A stretch of DNA of 64,000 nt, from NCBI RefSeq assembly GCF_002775205.1, contig NC_036458.1, positions 3,564,560-3,628,559 of the forward strand, in the 5' to 3' direction. The position numbers and the translations under genes are program-made. Source of the DNA: Xiphophorus maculatus (Eukaryota; Chordata; Actinopteri; Cyprinodontiformes; Poeciliidae). The notes beneath the pieces are model-generated. The model saw only the letters and a list, made by a program, of their open reading frames with translations. It was not told where the DNA came from and made no database searches. Of the stretch, positions 10,734 to 22,922 are shown piece by piece. Position 1 is the first letter of the stretch. Each line of letters begins with the position of its first letter.

Positions 10734-13700
10734 TGTTTCTATTGTAACAGCTGGAATATTCACTTCACAGCTGCTCTGATTGCAGTTTTCTAGCCAGAAT
10801 AATCAATTATTAGGGTCATTTTCAGTTGCAGCTGTAGGTTTAGCTGTGTGTCTGTGTTAAATAGCCGTGTAAACGCAGCGATAACCGGGACTGAATCCCT
10901 TTCTGCTCCCCCGGCTGATGAGAGCTGCTAAATCTGGATTTGGGGCGGACGCATTCCCCACCTTCTGATGGGACCAGAGCGGAGCGGCTCCCTGAGTGGA
11001 ACCGGCGTTCGGTTATGTAACAATCTGGAAGCGAAGCAGCTGAACAAGCAGAGTCACACGGAGGCCTGAGCGACTGCAGGAAGCGAGGAGGAAAAAGCCT
11101 CCAGGCGGAAAAACAACCGTCAGTCCAAACTGACTCCAGATCAGAGGAGCTGAACAGAAACGGAAAACTCCTGACTGCAAGTCGAGACGAGGATTAGAGA
11201 CTTTAACGATCTGAGATAAAGGTCAACGTTCTGCCCATGTAATCCAGAGAAATGTTCAAATTACAGATTAACGTTATTGATTACTGAGTTAATCTGAAGT
11301 TGGTTGATTTTATCAATAAACTAACAATTAACTGATAAGTGGCCATTTCTTAAACAAAACCTCAGGGCAAAGTGAGAGACTTTTTGTAATTTGCTAAATT
11401 ATTAATAATGTATTATTAATTAATAATAATAACTATTATTCATAATTAATAAACGTTATTTGTAAAATACTCAGTGAATAAACAAAAATGTTTTCTCAAA
11501 ATGTAAATTTTTCAACTTTTGAAAGTCAAATCTTAAAAATTTTCTTTAAAAATCTGGAAATTTCAGAGTTTGAAAACTCAAATTTTGAAATCACTTTTAC
11601 ACATTTTCTTTTAAAAATATGGATATTTCTGTGTCAAAATAAAAAACGTTTGACTTTTGAAACAGACATTTCTGAGATCTCAAAGTTTCTGAGTTTTTTT
11701 TATCAAATTTTTAACTTTCCAAACTCAAATTTCCAAGCTTTTTCTAAAAGTCTTTATTTTATTTTTTTAAAGAAAAATTCTGAGTTTCTTGGCAAAATTT
11801 TACTTCTTCTTTTCTTTTTTTCTATCTATAACGGCCCTAATACACCGTCGTCGTTGATTTTACCCAACTGTGAAGTTGGAATTTCCCATTTTCTGAGTGG
11901 AACTGGAAGGCAGCATGAATGAGGAGGATAAAAACTCACCCCCCCATCTTGTACTCCCCGACTCCTCCTTTCCAAGCTCGGACGTACGCCGGGTCCGCCA
12001 GCAGAGAAACCGGGCTGAAGGAACCCGTGGCGAAGTACGGTCCCACTGGGCCGACGATGACGAAGATCAGCGCCTTTCCGGCTCGAGAAACGCCAAGAGA
12101 CGGCTGGACGGGGAGCAGGAAGCCGTTAGAAACGCAGACGGCAGAGCAGGGATTGTTCACGGATCGCCAAACTCACCTCAGTGCCGATAAACGTGGGTCG
12201 GATGTAGAGGCTGGCGTCCTGGGAGAAAGGAACCCAGTCCTGGTCCACCTCCACCAGCTTGTTGATGCACTGCAGCAGCTCGGATTTATCAAACAGCTGG
12301 AATGAAAAACACATCAGAGGATCATCCTTAAGATAATTCAGATTATTAATCTGATTTTTTTCCTAGTCGGTTGGATGTATGGATGGTTGGATGTATGGTT
12401 GGATGACCCTTCAGTGCAGAGACTCACGGGAAGGCAGCTCCTCTTCGTGCTGCGATGCATCCTCTCCATGTTCAGCATCGGCCTGAAGAGACGGATGTGG
12501 TTGTCGACGCCACGGAACGCCTTCATGCCTTCAAACAGCTAAAATAACAAAAAAGACCAAAAAATAAACATTTAGGATGAGAATCCAAGTTCAGCTGCTA
12601 GCTGAACTTGGATTAGCAACATGAACATCATCAACATCATGTTGCTAAATTAGCAACATGAAGCTGCTAATTTAGCTTCATGTTTAGCTTAGACTTAGAC
12701 TTAGACTGACTTTATTGTCATTTTGCATGCACAGGGTGTATACAGAACGAAATTTCGTTGCATACGGCTCAGGACAATGTTTTGAGCTACCAATGTTGTG
12801 AGGTTACTCCAGAATAAAATAAAATACAGTATAAAATATGAATATAAATATAAATATAGAATATAAAGTGCAGTAATGACAGTAAAATATAAGTTATTTA
12901 GCTCTGTACATGTGCAAGGTATAAAGTGGAGATCAGATTTTAAGTGCAGCTGCTAGCTGCTAATTTAGCTTCATGTTTAGCTGCTAATTTAGTTGCTAGC
13001 TTAGGTTCATGTTTAGCTGCTAGCAATGCTTCATGTTTAGCTCCTAATTTAGCTGCTAGTTTACCTCCATGTTTAGCTGCTAGCTTAGCTTCATGTTCAA
13101 CTGCTAGCTTAGCTTCATGTTTAACTGCTAATTTAGCTAATAGTTTATCTCCATGTTTAGCTGCTAGCTTAGCTTCATGTTCAAATGCTAGCTTAGCTTC
13201 GTGTTTAGCTGCTAATTTAGTTGCCAGTTTACCTCCATGTTTAGCTGCTAGCTTAGCTTCATGTTCAACTGCTAGCTTAGCTTCATGTTCAACTGCTAAT
13301 TTAGCTAATAGTTTATCTCCATGTTTAGCTGTTAGCTTAGCTTCATGTTCAACTGCTAGCTCAGCTTCATATTTAGCTGCTAAGTTAGCTCCTTGTTTAG
13401 CTCCACCTTTAGCTACTGGTTTAGCTGCTAGTTTAGCTCCATCTTTATCTCCGTGCTTAGTAGCCTTACCTCTATGGAGTAGTGCAGGGCGGAGGTGGCC
13501 GGGTGCAGAGACAGGTTCTGGAAGGGTTTGATCTGCGGCGCGTCCCAGCCGTCCTTCTCGGACCAGCTTATGGTTAGCATGTGGTCGGAGAACTGCTTTC
13601 CGAACATCAGCGTGGACGGGTCGGGCTTGGGTTTGCATTCCGGGTTGCGTTCGATGGTGAGGTCTGCGGCCTGGAGGCGGACCGGAGGGAGAGGACGGGA

Positions 13701-16700
13701 CGAGACGGGACGAGAGCAGAGCGGAGCAAAAAGACGAAGCCACGAAGAAGACAGTGATTGTTTTTGAGCCGGGTATTGATAGAGCATGCTTTACACAAAC
13801 ACATTACAGATACAGGATTATAATGGAGTCAGCTTGAGACAGGGACGTCCAAGGATTTGGTCAGATGGGCCAAAATCGTCAAGTTAAAAGGATTTGAGGG
13901 GCAAAAAAATGTTTTTTACCTACTTGCACTGCAAAAAAGACCTTAAAATGTTTTACTTTTCAAACTCAGAAATTTCCAAGTTGTTTTCTAGAAAATGTCT
14001 GAGATTAATCTCAAAATGTTTGTTTTCTCTTGCAAATTTACTCGTTTTCTACCTACTAAGGCGCTAATTCACCTTCTTAGCTTCCTTATTTCAAGTGGAC
14101 AAAGATATTTCCACTAGAAACTGGACAAAGTGTAACAATGAAACAACTATGCAATACTTACACTAAAAAATAGTCATATTTGTTGTTGGAAAGTGATGTG
14201 TAAATTATTACAGATGTAAATGTTTTGCAGGTTTGCCTCATAAGAAATTTAGCAAATTTTCTTGGCATCACTTGGAAAAAATAGAACAAATTTTTGTCAA
14301 TTTTGAGCAATAAAGTCATGATTTAGGCCACTCTTTCTTTAAAAATGCGTAAAGTTTAATAAACTTATTAAAGTAGACCTGGGTGCAGTTTTTGAGTAAA
14401 AGCTGATGTGATTCTTGGTGTTGCTGCCAACATTTTGTCACCTTGGACTCCCCTGGCTTCGGTCCTGACTGGTTTGGGTTTAATTAAACTGAATTAAATA
14501 ATCAAAAACAGGAAAAGAGAGAGAACAGGTGAGAGGAGGAAATAGTTTTTAAAAATGAGGAAGCTTCTTTTTTGCCCGAGGTTCTTTGTAAACAGAACGA
14601 TGCCTGTGCAGGTCTTACCCGACTGGAGTTTCCTAATTACCTTAAAGGAGCTGGCGAGTCGCAGGGCGCTGAAGGAGAAGGGGAGAGTCTGAAGGAGTCG
14701 TGCATGGAGCGCCTGCAGACCAAACGACAAAGACTCAGAGGTTTTACCAGGCGACCTGCAGCCTTCTGTCCAAATAATCAAGAAACAAAATGGCTGACAC
14801 TTTGTCCTCAGTTTATCTGCAGGACAGGAAACCAAAGCCGCATGAGAAAATCTCAGACTTTTTTTCTGTTTGAATCCGTTTTCTCGCTTTGTTGAAATGA
14901 CAAAAAATAGTTTTAAAAAGTGGCTTTTATTTCGATCATAATGTCTGAGAGTTATAATACAGAGTATCAGAATCCAGCCTATGAGAATTTTGTTAAATTA
15001 CGAGGATATAGTCATAATAAGAAGCAATTTTACCAGAAAAAAACATCTTGAAATTAAGAGAAAAAATGTAGCTTTAATGAGAAAAATTATAAATTATCCA
15101 GATCTGACACATTTTACTTTTTATTTTGAAGTTCTCATACAATTATGACTTTATTCTTCTAATATTACAAATTTATTCTTGTTAATTTAATAATCTGTCA
15201 TGGAGTTAGCCTGGATTCAAAATTTGTCAAACAAGATGGCCGTCGTGGATAAATCAACTCTGAACTATGGAAACCCCAGCTAATCTGCACAATATATAAC
15301 ATTTATAACTGTATAATTACACATGTAATACGGGACAATACGCTACTAATAGGCTACTATTACAAAACTTTACTAATCTGTCAGATTTTTGCAGATTCAG
15401 GACTTATTTTTAGTGATAAATGCAACAACTTTAAAGTCACACAAGCTTTTTTTGTTGTTTATATAGTCAGAAACTCAGTTTAGCTTGTGCAGAACAGGTT
15501 TTGTTGAGGATTTTGTCAATATTTGTTTAGTTTTGCAGCTCTTACCCAGCCTGCAGTTTAGTTCACTTCTAAAAACTAACCAAAGGACGGTGAAATATGA
15601 CTATAAATCAATTTTATGAGATTTGTTTTTGGATCCAACTTAAAGGTAAATTAATGCAGATTTTTCTTCTAAAACTCTTAATTTATTTAGCCAGGTTGGC
15701 TTTTGAGTAAAAGTAACTGAGTGCTTTTGGTATTATTTACATTCAAATTAAACTGAAAGCAAACATTAGACTTAATAAAAGATGAAAAGTTTTTGTTTTC
15801 CATTTTTGGAAGATTTTTAAAAAATTTTAAATGGCCAGTGCTTTAAAGCGTTGCGCAATGATCCACGTGTAATCTGATGATGTCATCCAGTTATTAAAAG
15901 GTTAGGACCGCCTATTACAAGCTCAAGAACACAATAACCTACATGGACAAACAAAAAATGTCCTCTTTATGGTCTTAGGAATGCAAGGTCGGAGTGAGAT
16001 CCATTCAGTTCCCCAGCAGAGGTCTAACTCTAGTGAGAAATGCAGTAAATATATGCATGATGAAAGGATGATGCAAGTTTTGTCTGTATTGCCTCATCTG
16101 ATGGGAGGTAACGCACAAAGCTATAAATCTGATGATAAGCCTGGAAAGGGAGGAAATCTGACAAAAATAGCTAAATTCATGACATAACCATGCAAAAAAA
16201 AAAAAAAGAAAAAAAGGGGAAAAATGGTCGCATTTTATTTTAGCAAGAACGGGAAGCAAAAACAGCCTGAATGCCGAAAGAAAATTTTGAATGAACCTTC
16301 TACAAATTGTCGAGTCACTAAAAACAAACGAGCACGTTATCAAGTTGTGCAGAAATATAAAATATATTTAAAATGACACAATTGAAATATTAACGAAACA
16401 ATAGCGCCGAATTTGTTGTCATCTATATAAAATTTATATTTAACCTCCAGTTTGTTGTTCTCACTTTTATTTTTAGGACGAGGCTTTATTTTAAACTTTT
16501 CTAAATGAAGTCTGGTGAGGGATCTTCCCCGCAGTCGGATTCCCGGCGCGGGAACGATCCGATCTACAGTAACAGTCATGTCCATCTCCTCTCCTCTAAA
16601 TTTACTGATTTACCGATCAGTTAAATAATGTCTAACCCGGGTCATTGTGTAAACAGATAAGAGGCACATCGGTCAGTGAACTCACTCACCGCTCGGAGGG

Positions 16701-16707
16701 CTGCCAT
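8427..16707 (-). CDS. bcat2: Branched-chain-amino-acid aminotransferase, mitochondrial
   Basis: Eleven exons (minus strand, 5' to 3'): 16707-16690, 14712-14641, 13670-13470, 12538-12428, 12296-12177, 12103-11940, 10568-10426, 10348-10263, 9152-9012, 8908-8843 and 8468-8427. All phases agree and give 387 aa (human BCAT2 has 392). The first 30 residues ([14 protein letters not shown]...) are Arg/Leu-rich without acidic residues, as in a mitochondrial presequence. The fold-type IV PLP enzyme follows: [10 protein letters not shown] near 98, PLP lysine in GEYKMGG at about K226, TEVGTMNLF, and the redox CxxC of BCAT2 in GTACVVCPV (about C339 and C342). The protein ends SEWAPVVV. It transfers the amino group of Leu, Ile or Val to 2-oxoglutarate in mitochondria. 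A GT repeat forms the 3' splice tract of exon 7, and a minisatellite touches the exon 3 donor. BCAT1 is less likely because of the presequence and the 19q13-like neighbours. Confidence 0.95.
9430..9890. repeat. Family E low-complexity repeat (bcat2 intron 8)
   Basis: Degenerate AT-rich repetition of TTTCTGAGAT, AATCTCAAA and AAATTTTT words running in both orientations between exons 9 and 8. It encodes nothing. Confidence 0.5.
10571..10731. repeat. CA/GT microsatellite at the bcat2 exon 7 acceptor
   Basis: About 160 bases of almost pure CA (plus strand) with a few CACGCA and CCCCC interruptions. On the bcat2 strand the GT tract runs to within 3 bases of the AG of the acceptor at 10570-10569, so it replaces an ordinary pyrimidine tract. 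The long Cys-Val reading frames across it are artefacts. Confidence 0.95.
11485..11810. repeat. Family E low-complexity repeat (bcat2 intron 6)
   Basis: AT-rich words such as TTTTGAAAGTCAAAT and TTTCTGAGATCTC repeat loosely. An open frame of 144 codons on the plus strand here is compositionally Phe/Lys/Ile-rich and matches no recognisable protein. Confidence 0.5.
12690..12800. mobile_element. Retroelement-like fragment (bcat2 intron 3)
   Basis: The words GACTTAGACTGACTTTATT, then AACGAAATTTCGTTGCATAC, resemble a common 3' fragment of fish retroelements. Recognition is from general familiarity, the copy is short, and the family is not named. Confidence 0.35.
12940..13465. repeat. Minisatellite abutting the bcat2 exon 3 donor
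   Basis: Tandem units of 24 and 36 bp are built from GCTGCTAGCTTAGCTTCATG and GCTGCTAATTTAG words. Because unit lengths are multiples of three, long frames stay open on both strands (a KLAxxHEA-type repeat on the minus strand). The array ends within a few bases of the donor GTAAGG at 13469-13464. Confidence 0.85.
14930..15190. repeat. Dispersed AT-rich repeat with GACTTTATTCTT words (bcat2 intron 1)
   Basis: The sequence carries words such as TATGACTTTATTCTTCTAATATTAC and related forms. It recurs at 17790-17940, 22160-22400, 33380-33430 and 40070-40140. It looks like a decayed dispersed repeat and has no coding potential. Confidence 0.4.
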
Positions 16708-17309
16708 CTCCTCTGCGCTGATAAACAGAGATTATTCGCCCGTGTGGAAACAAATAGAAATCTAATTCAGTTCCGCTCAGATGGACACGCCAAAACTCTT
16801 TCCAGAACAACTTGTACTAAAACAATTATTTATTAATAAAATGTTTTTATTTTATTACACTTTAAAATTTATGGTTTAATCAATTTTAAATTATTTTGTT
16901 GGCTCTGTTTAAACACAAAAACGTTAACAATAAATTACAGTATGAGGATTCAGGAAGTTACTGCAGGAGTGGCAAAATCCTGGGATCTGATTGGCCAGGA
17001 AGAGCAGAGTTTACTATAGGTCAAACTGCTTACTGTTGATTGGCCATTCAGGAGGGAGTAGCGCAGGTCGTGTTACAGTTGATCTGCATGCCAAAATACT
17101 TAAAATATTTATGTTCCTCTATTCCCAACATGTCTGTTTTTATTTCATCCATTCATTCATTTTCTTACAGCCTTGTCCCTAGTGGGTCAGGAGGGGTGCT
17201 GGTGCTGATCCCCAGCGAGACGTTTCACCCTGGACAGGTCGCCAGTCCATCGCAGGGCAACACTGTTGGTGTTTGTTTTTGTAATTTGCATTAATGGGGT
17301 CAGACACCC
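16708..17309. other. Spacer between hsd17b14 and bcat2 (head to tail)
   Basis: About 600 bp hold the bcat2 promoter side and the hsd17b14 3' untranslated region. An AATAAA on the minus strand at 17144-17139 could serve hsd17b14. No CpG-rich promoter is obvious. A retroelement-tail fragment occupies 17142-17262. Confidence 0.5.
17142..17262. mobile_element. Non-LTR retroelement 3'-tail-like fragment
   Basis: The order CATTCATTTTCTTACAGCC, GGGTCAGGAGGGGTGCTGG, CCTGGACAGGTCGCCAGTC and CAGGGCAACAC matches a very common fish retrotransposon 3' region. No coding part is attached. It lies in the hsd17b14 3' region. Confidence 0.55.
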
Positions 17310-20300
17310 TCAGGATGGGATCTGACTCTTGAAGCCGTAGTTGAGTTCAGCTCCTCCGCTGAGCAGCAGGTCGATGCCGGTGCAGAATGTAGCGTCTGCA
17401 GCCAGAAACAGAGCAGCCAGTCCGCACTCAGCCTCCGTCCCCATCCGACCCATCAGCTGTTGGAGGAGCATATGCACAGAAAACGGGATGAACAAGGCAG
17501 GGACTTGTTTCTGGAAGCCTGCAGCTGTTCGTTCCCACAGTTGCTGCTAAGCTGTAAAATCCGCTCAACTCGCAAATAATTAAAACATCTCAACTTAGTC
17601 CACACCACAATTTAGGTTTAAAAGAAAACAAAACATGTTCATGCTATGAAGTTAAGATGGCAGTTTCTTAGTCTGATTTTAACAACTGAAAAAACTAAAT
17701 ACACTGCAAAAACACAAAATCTTACCAATTATTTTGTTCTGGTTTCTGGTGTGTGGTGGAATATTAGGCCCATACTAAGAAACAAAATCAAATCATAACA
17801 CTACAACTTTATTATCGTGCGACTTTACTCTCATGCTGTTGTCCTACGGCTTTATTGTTGCACAACTATTTTTGTTTATCATCCTATTGTACTATTCTCA
17901 CAATACTATGACTTTATTCTCGTATGTTTGTTTTTAAATTATTTTTTTAGTGTGGCCCTAAAACTCTGCCGTATTAATGCAAGACCTTTTTCCAAGTTAT
18001 AAGTGAAATAATCTGCCAGTGGAACTAGAACGTTTCTTTAGGAAATTATTTGAAAACTTACATTTAAGTTAGTTTTGTTTTATTTCAAGTGTACTAAGAT
18101 ATTTGCACTAGAAACTAGACAAAAATACTTGGTGAGATTTTGTGTTTTTTCACTGTATTCAGTGCTTGACCCGCTTCCATGTGTCGTCATGTGAAAACAA
18201 CAAACTTCGGGGATTTTATGTGACTGAGACTAAAGTAAAAAGATCTCTCAATTAGGAAGTGGGAGGAAATTTATTCAAATATAAATAAACATCTATATTT
18301 AAATAAACAAACTGGATTTATTTAGGGGTATAAGAATAAAGAGGGATAGCAAACACTTTTTAGATTTGAATTTGTATTTTGAAAACTCTAGTCTTCAATT
18401 GTACACTATTTAATGTTGGTTTATTAAATAAAAATTTAGAAAAGCTCAACAGTTCTTAGATTCAGGAAATAACAAATGCAAATCTTTCATGTCTGAGATT
18501 TGATATTTGACCTCTATGAATGTTTCGGTTTAGATAAACATTAACTAGTTTGGTCAGGTGCTAATCTAATTAGCATTTCATCATAACAGAGTTGGTAAAA
18601 TTCCTCCTGCTGATTCTAAGAATGAAAGTGTTTCATTTCGCAGACCGGTTGTGGTGAGGCAATTTCTTCATTACCACAGCAACAAAACACAGCTAGCTAG
18701 AACATCCAGGTCAGCTGCTACTTCACAACAGCAGGAGACTAACTGCTTACCAGCATAAAAGGCCTGAATGTTCAGCACTGAATGCATTCTCCTGACCTCA
18801 CCTGAGCATTTTCCCCCGCGTGGACGGTGGCTGCAGCATCGGCCGTCTGCGCAGCAAGTTCTTCCCACAGCGGCGTCATCACATTACCTGGAGAGATGCT
18901 GCAACACGTGTCAGACACTCAATTATAATTTAAAAATGTTTATTACCAAGGATATTTGTAGAAGCACAAATGTATTGTGCTTCTACACAATACATTGTGT
19001 AGAAGCACTTCTGGTTTCTAGTGATAATTTTTATTTATTTTATATTATTGTGTAAGTAATAAATGATAGTGGTCAGCCACTTTCTGTAATTTTAAGAGAT
19101 TCAAATATTTTCCAAACTAGGTTGTTCTACAGATTAACAAAAAAAAACCCAAAAACATTTTATGTCAATTTTTTGAGGCCATAAATGTAGAATTTCCAGG
19201 TACGTAAATATCACACAATTTAAATACATACATATTATATACATGACATTTAGAAGGATTAAACATGTATTTCATCTTTGAATCCAAATTTCTTAAATTA
19301 TAAAGATAAATTAATTTTGTTTATTTATATCGCAGCGATTGATAAAAATCATCGTAATGCATATATAACTAATGTAATCTTCACAAGAATAAATTAAAGA
19401 TTAAATATCTTGTAGTGCTTATTATGACATATTTAAGTCCCTTTCCTTCTTTGCTAGACAGCAAAACGTCAAAATTTATTTAAAAAAAATTACTGAAATC
19501 ATGAAAATACAGGCTCAATATTTAATAGCAATTATTTAAAAAACACGAAGAGTTAAAAATAATCATCACAAATATAATCCAACTTCCTTCTTCAATATGG
19601 AACATCACTGAAGTTGGGTTTGGCTCACCAGTTCACTCTCACGTTGTGTTTACTCTCATCCACAGCCATCGCCTTTGTCATGGAGATGATCGCCCCCTTG
19701 CGGAGGAAGACGTGCATTACAGAGCAGTTCTGACTGCATTTAAAAAGCTTCATCTTGACACTTTCACTCACTTTAGTGGCGACATAAGGCGCAGCGTCTT
19801 TCTGACCGATGGTGCCCACAAGGCTGGAGACATTAATGATGTTTCCGTGGCGCTGACGCAGATACGGTAAAGCAAACTGCAGGGGAGACATTATTCAGAA
19901 TGATGGTTTGTTTTTTTCTTTCTTTTGAAACAGAAACATTCTGGATTAGATACAATTTAATATGATCGCAGGTATTTGAAAGGTTATTGTCGTTAACTAA
20001 AACTAACAAAATAATAACAAAAACTGAAATTGAGAAAACGTTTCCGTGAACTGAAATAAATAAAAACGGTAATTAATGGGGAAAAACTACAACTAACTGA
20101 AACTATATCGTGGATTTATAAAACTAAAATACACCGAAATTGTAGATATAATATCCTTCATTTTTGTGTTTATGAATCTATTATTTAGCCTTTACTGATG
20201 TGAATTATTTTTTAACAGGTGTTCTGTTTATCTGCGCTACCCGTAAACCCGTCCTACCTTGTGGTAATGCGCATGCGCACATCGGTGCTACGTCACACTG

Positions 20301-22922
20301 CTTACTCAGCAGATTTTTTATAAATACCTGGGGAAGTTTCGTTTCATGTGTTTTATTTAATCGAAGATTACGGTAAGCTTTATTTAATTTATTTTATGCC
20401 TGGCTTTCATTAAGCTGCTGTAATATTTCATGTTTTTATTTTACATGACAGGCAGCTTATAAATGGCTTTAGTTTTGCCGTCTGCAAAGTCGTTACTACT
20501 GTAAACAAGTTTGTTTGGTGGTTAATCAGGACAAAATACCTTGTTTTTTTGTCCCTATATTTTAAAATATTTTAGTTTAATTACACTCTTTTTTATTATT
20601 ATTATTAAACTTCGCTAAATAGATGTAGGTACCGATGCTATGTGGGATTGAAGCTGTGTAATATTAATGTATATTAATCATATCCAATCATTTCAGGTGC
20701 ACAGTGACCTGCGCACTGGACACATTGTGGCTGCATTTCATAAAGTCTGTCATACAGCGTATTAATGCGCAAAAAAGACTTGCGGTGATCTGTATTTGTG
20801 TTTAATTGAATTCCAATAAAAACGTGTTTCCCTTGTCTGATACTGTTTTATTCTTACAAACACCTTTGTATTTAAACATTTTTTAACAGGTAGGATATTC
20901 TAGTGGAAGGATTAGTGCAAACATCTGCAGCTTTTCTTTTTAAACGGGTAGGATATTCAGATGAAGGAAGTGATCTTCTTGTGGTTTCGTCATGTACATA
21001 AATTGTTCTAATGCTAAGCTAAGCATAACTAATAAACTTCCACTTCAGTCCCGTCACTCAAATAATGTTATACAATATATTTAACATTAACGCAACCCGC
21101 TATAGTTTTCTGTTTGTAAACATAACGGTAGCAGTTTTGGACGCGTAGCACCGACTGATGGACTTAGCCATCTATCTGTGCTGCGGTAGGAAAATCTGAC
21201 GAGGTAGCACTGATCGTCAGAACAACGGCAGCAGTTTACGTCAGCTGTAGGCAAATTATGGCACTTCATACTCCGCTTGTCCGCAAAATGGCGACGGCAA
21301 AGGTTAAGCAAAACAGGTATCAGTTGATTGCTCAACAATATTTAAATACTTAAAAAATATATATTCTGATGAGTATTCATCCGTTTACATGATCATAATA
21401 CAATGTTTTGACATTTTTAAATTCTACACTTAAAATGAACCAAAGTAAAAACAGAAATTACTTTGGAAGCTAAGAAGTAGCTAACGAGGTTCAGATTCAG
21501 CAGCTTCCTGAACTCCTCTGCTGTGGTTTCATCGGTGGGTTTGTGAGGCGGATCTGACATGGAGGATAAAAATCATTTAAAAAGCGACACAAACTCAAGA
21601 CTTTTCGCTTTCTGTCTTCGGGAGGAACAGACTCACGCCAGCCTGCGTTGTTCACCAAACAGTCGATGTGTCCATGAAGCTCCACGGTGACGGCAACCAA
21701 CCGCTGGAAAGAAAATGGCCGACATTTATCTGAATTTTAATCCATAAAAGTTCAGCATTTTGCTCAAAGTACGTAGAATCTGTATTTAATTATGTATTGC
21801 TTCCCGTTTCCATTGAGACTCACCTCCCTTTGTGGTTTTCGTTTTAGCAAGTAATTATGTGTAATAAAGTGGCTTCTGAACTACAATCTGACAATTGTTA
21901 CAATAAATAAAAAACATTAAAAACAAAAGAATTTGATTAGAGCCATCCTGTAAGTAAATGTATAAAAAGAAGCCTCTTAAGCTAACGGTTAGCATCAGAA
22001 AAATTTCATAGGCGTAGCCCAGTTACGTATATACACATATTATGGCATCAACTACGATTACGGATTATTTTTAGTAATTGATTAATCGAACAATTATTTT
22101 GGCAATTAATTTGATTTTTTTTGTTTTTTTTATAAAAGCAGAGTTTTTAATTTAAGTAGGCTATTATTAGAATGAACTCCTACAAGAATAAACTCATATT
22201 ATGAGAAAAAAGTTGTAATAATTTGGGAATAGCATATTGAGAATAAAGTCACAATAAAATCCTAATATTATCACTTTAATCTTGTCATACTACGACTCTA
22301 TTATATAATATTTTGAATTTATTCTCGTTTTATTTTGACCATATACTGATGATAGTATCACTTTATTCTTGTTTTACGACTTTATGATTTTCTTCATACT
22401 CTAAACTGCGACTGCACTCATCTAAAGATTAATTAAGAAAACAAATTATTTTCATTGACTTTCTGTAAGAAATGGGACCGTGTGCATCTTTTTTTTTATT
22501 ATCACTTTACCTCGAGCTGGTCTTCCTTGGTGACGTCACACTCCACAAACTTGCACGAGCCCGGTCCCATCGTGCTGAACTCCGTTTCCAGAGCTTCACC
22601 TGCTGCAGCTGCAACACACGGTGGCTGCAGGTGACACATTCTGCAGCTATTTGTACGCGTTACTGTGTGTTTTATTTACGTATTTTGCAGTTTTGCTCAA
22701 CACCGACCTCCTATTGCGCAAAACACCACTTTGGCTCCATTTTCCACTAAAAAGAAGACGCAAAAAAAAAAATCAGTGCTCCATTTCTTTTTTGCAATCT
22801 TAGCAAACACACACACTGTAAAAACAAATATCCACAATACCAAACGCTTTGACAATCCCTCTGCCGATGCCTCTGGATCCTCCAGTGACAATAACCACTT
22901 TGTTTTGGTAGCGCAGCGGCAT
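17310..22922 (-). CDS. hsd17b14: 17-beta-hydroxysteroid dehydrogenase type 14 (SDR family)
   Basis: Nine exons (minus strand, 5' to 3'): 22922-22841, 22746-22708, 22608-22511, 21703-21637, 21553-21462, 19876-19772, 19696-19629, 18898-18802 and 17456-17310. They join in phase to 264 aa (human 270). The start is the ATG before [19 protein letters not shown], matching the short N terminus of the family. Classical SDR features are present: cofactor loop TGGSRGIG (residues 13-20), NNAG (91-94), the catalytic serine region INVSSLVG (140-147), YxxxK as Y157 and K161, and VNCISPGNV after it. The C-terminal part reads [17 protein letters not shown]. The family oxidises estradiol and related substrates with NAD in the cytosol; activity on L-fucose has also been reported for the human enzyme. 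Introns 1 and 2 are only 94 and 99 nt. In human genomes HSD17B14 is the neighbour of BCAT2, as here. Confidence 0.93.
17698..18165. mobile_element. Family B foldback MITE, interrupted (hsd17b14 intron 8)
   Basis: The left arm begins CACTGCAAAAACACAAAATC and the right arm ends GATTTTGTGTTTTTTCACTG, its reverse complement apart from small changes. The middle (about 17765-17985) is other AT-rich sequence containing GACTTTATTCTCG words. So the copy is disrupted. Confidence 0.6.
20268..20838 (+). promoter_or_regulatory. Candidate promoter and small transcription unit inside hsd17b14 intron 5
   Basis: On the strand opposite hsd17b14 the following appear in order: a perfect NRF1 palindrome TGCGCATGCGCA (20268-20279), a CRE-like TACGTCAC (20289-20296), TATAAATA (20319-20326), a donor ACG|GTAAGC at 20373, an acceptor TTTCAG at 20691-20696, and AATAAA (20815-20820) followed by GT-rich sequence. 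Nothing in the implied exons encodes a protein of note. It could be a noncoding RNA, an LTR-derived promoter or coincidence. Confidence 0.3.

Noticed and set aside
10403-10763. Cys-Val repeat frames
   Set aside because: Translation of the GT/CA microsatellite.
12940-13743. Open frame of 267 codons on the minus strand (KLAxxHEA repeats) and its plus-strand partner
   Set aside because: It is in a different frame from bcat2 exon 3 and mostly translates a minisatellite whose unit is a multiple of three bases; the bcat2 frame itself stops soon after the exon 3 donor.
20331-20346. Second interferon-response element (AGTTTCGTTTCAT) in hsd17b14 intron 5
   Set aside because: The two GAAAC half-sites are spaced five bases apart rather than six, so it does not fit the IRF consensus.
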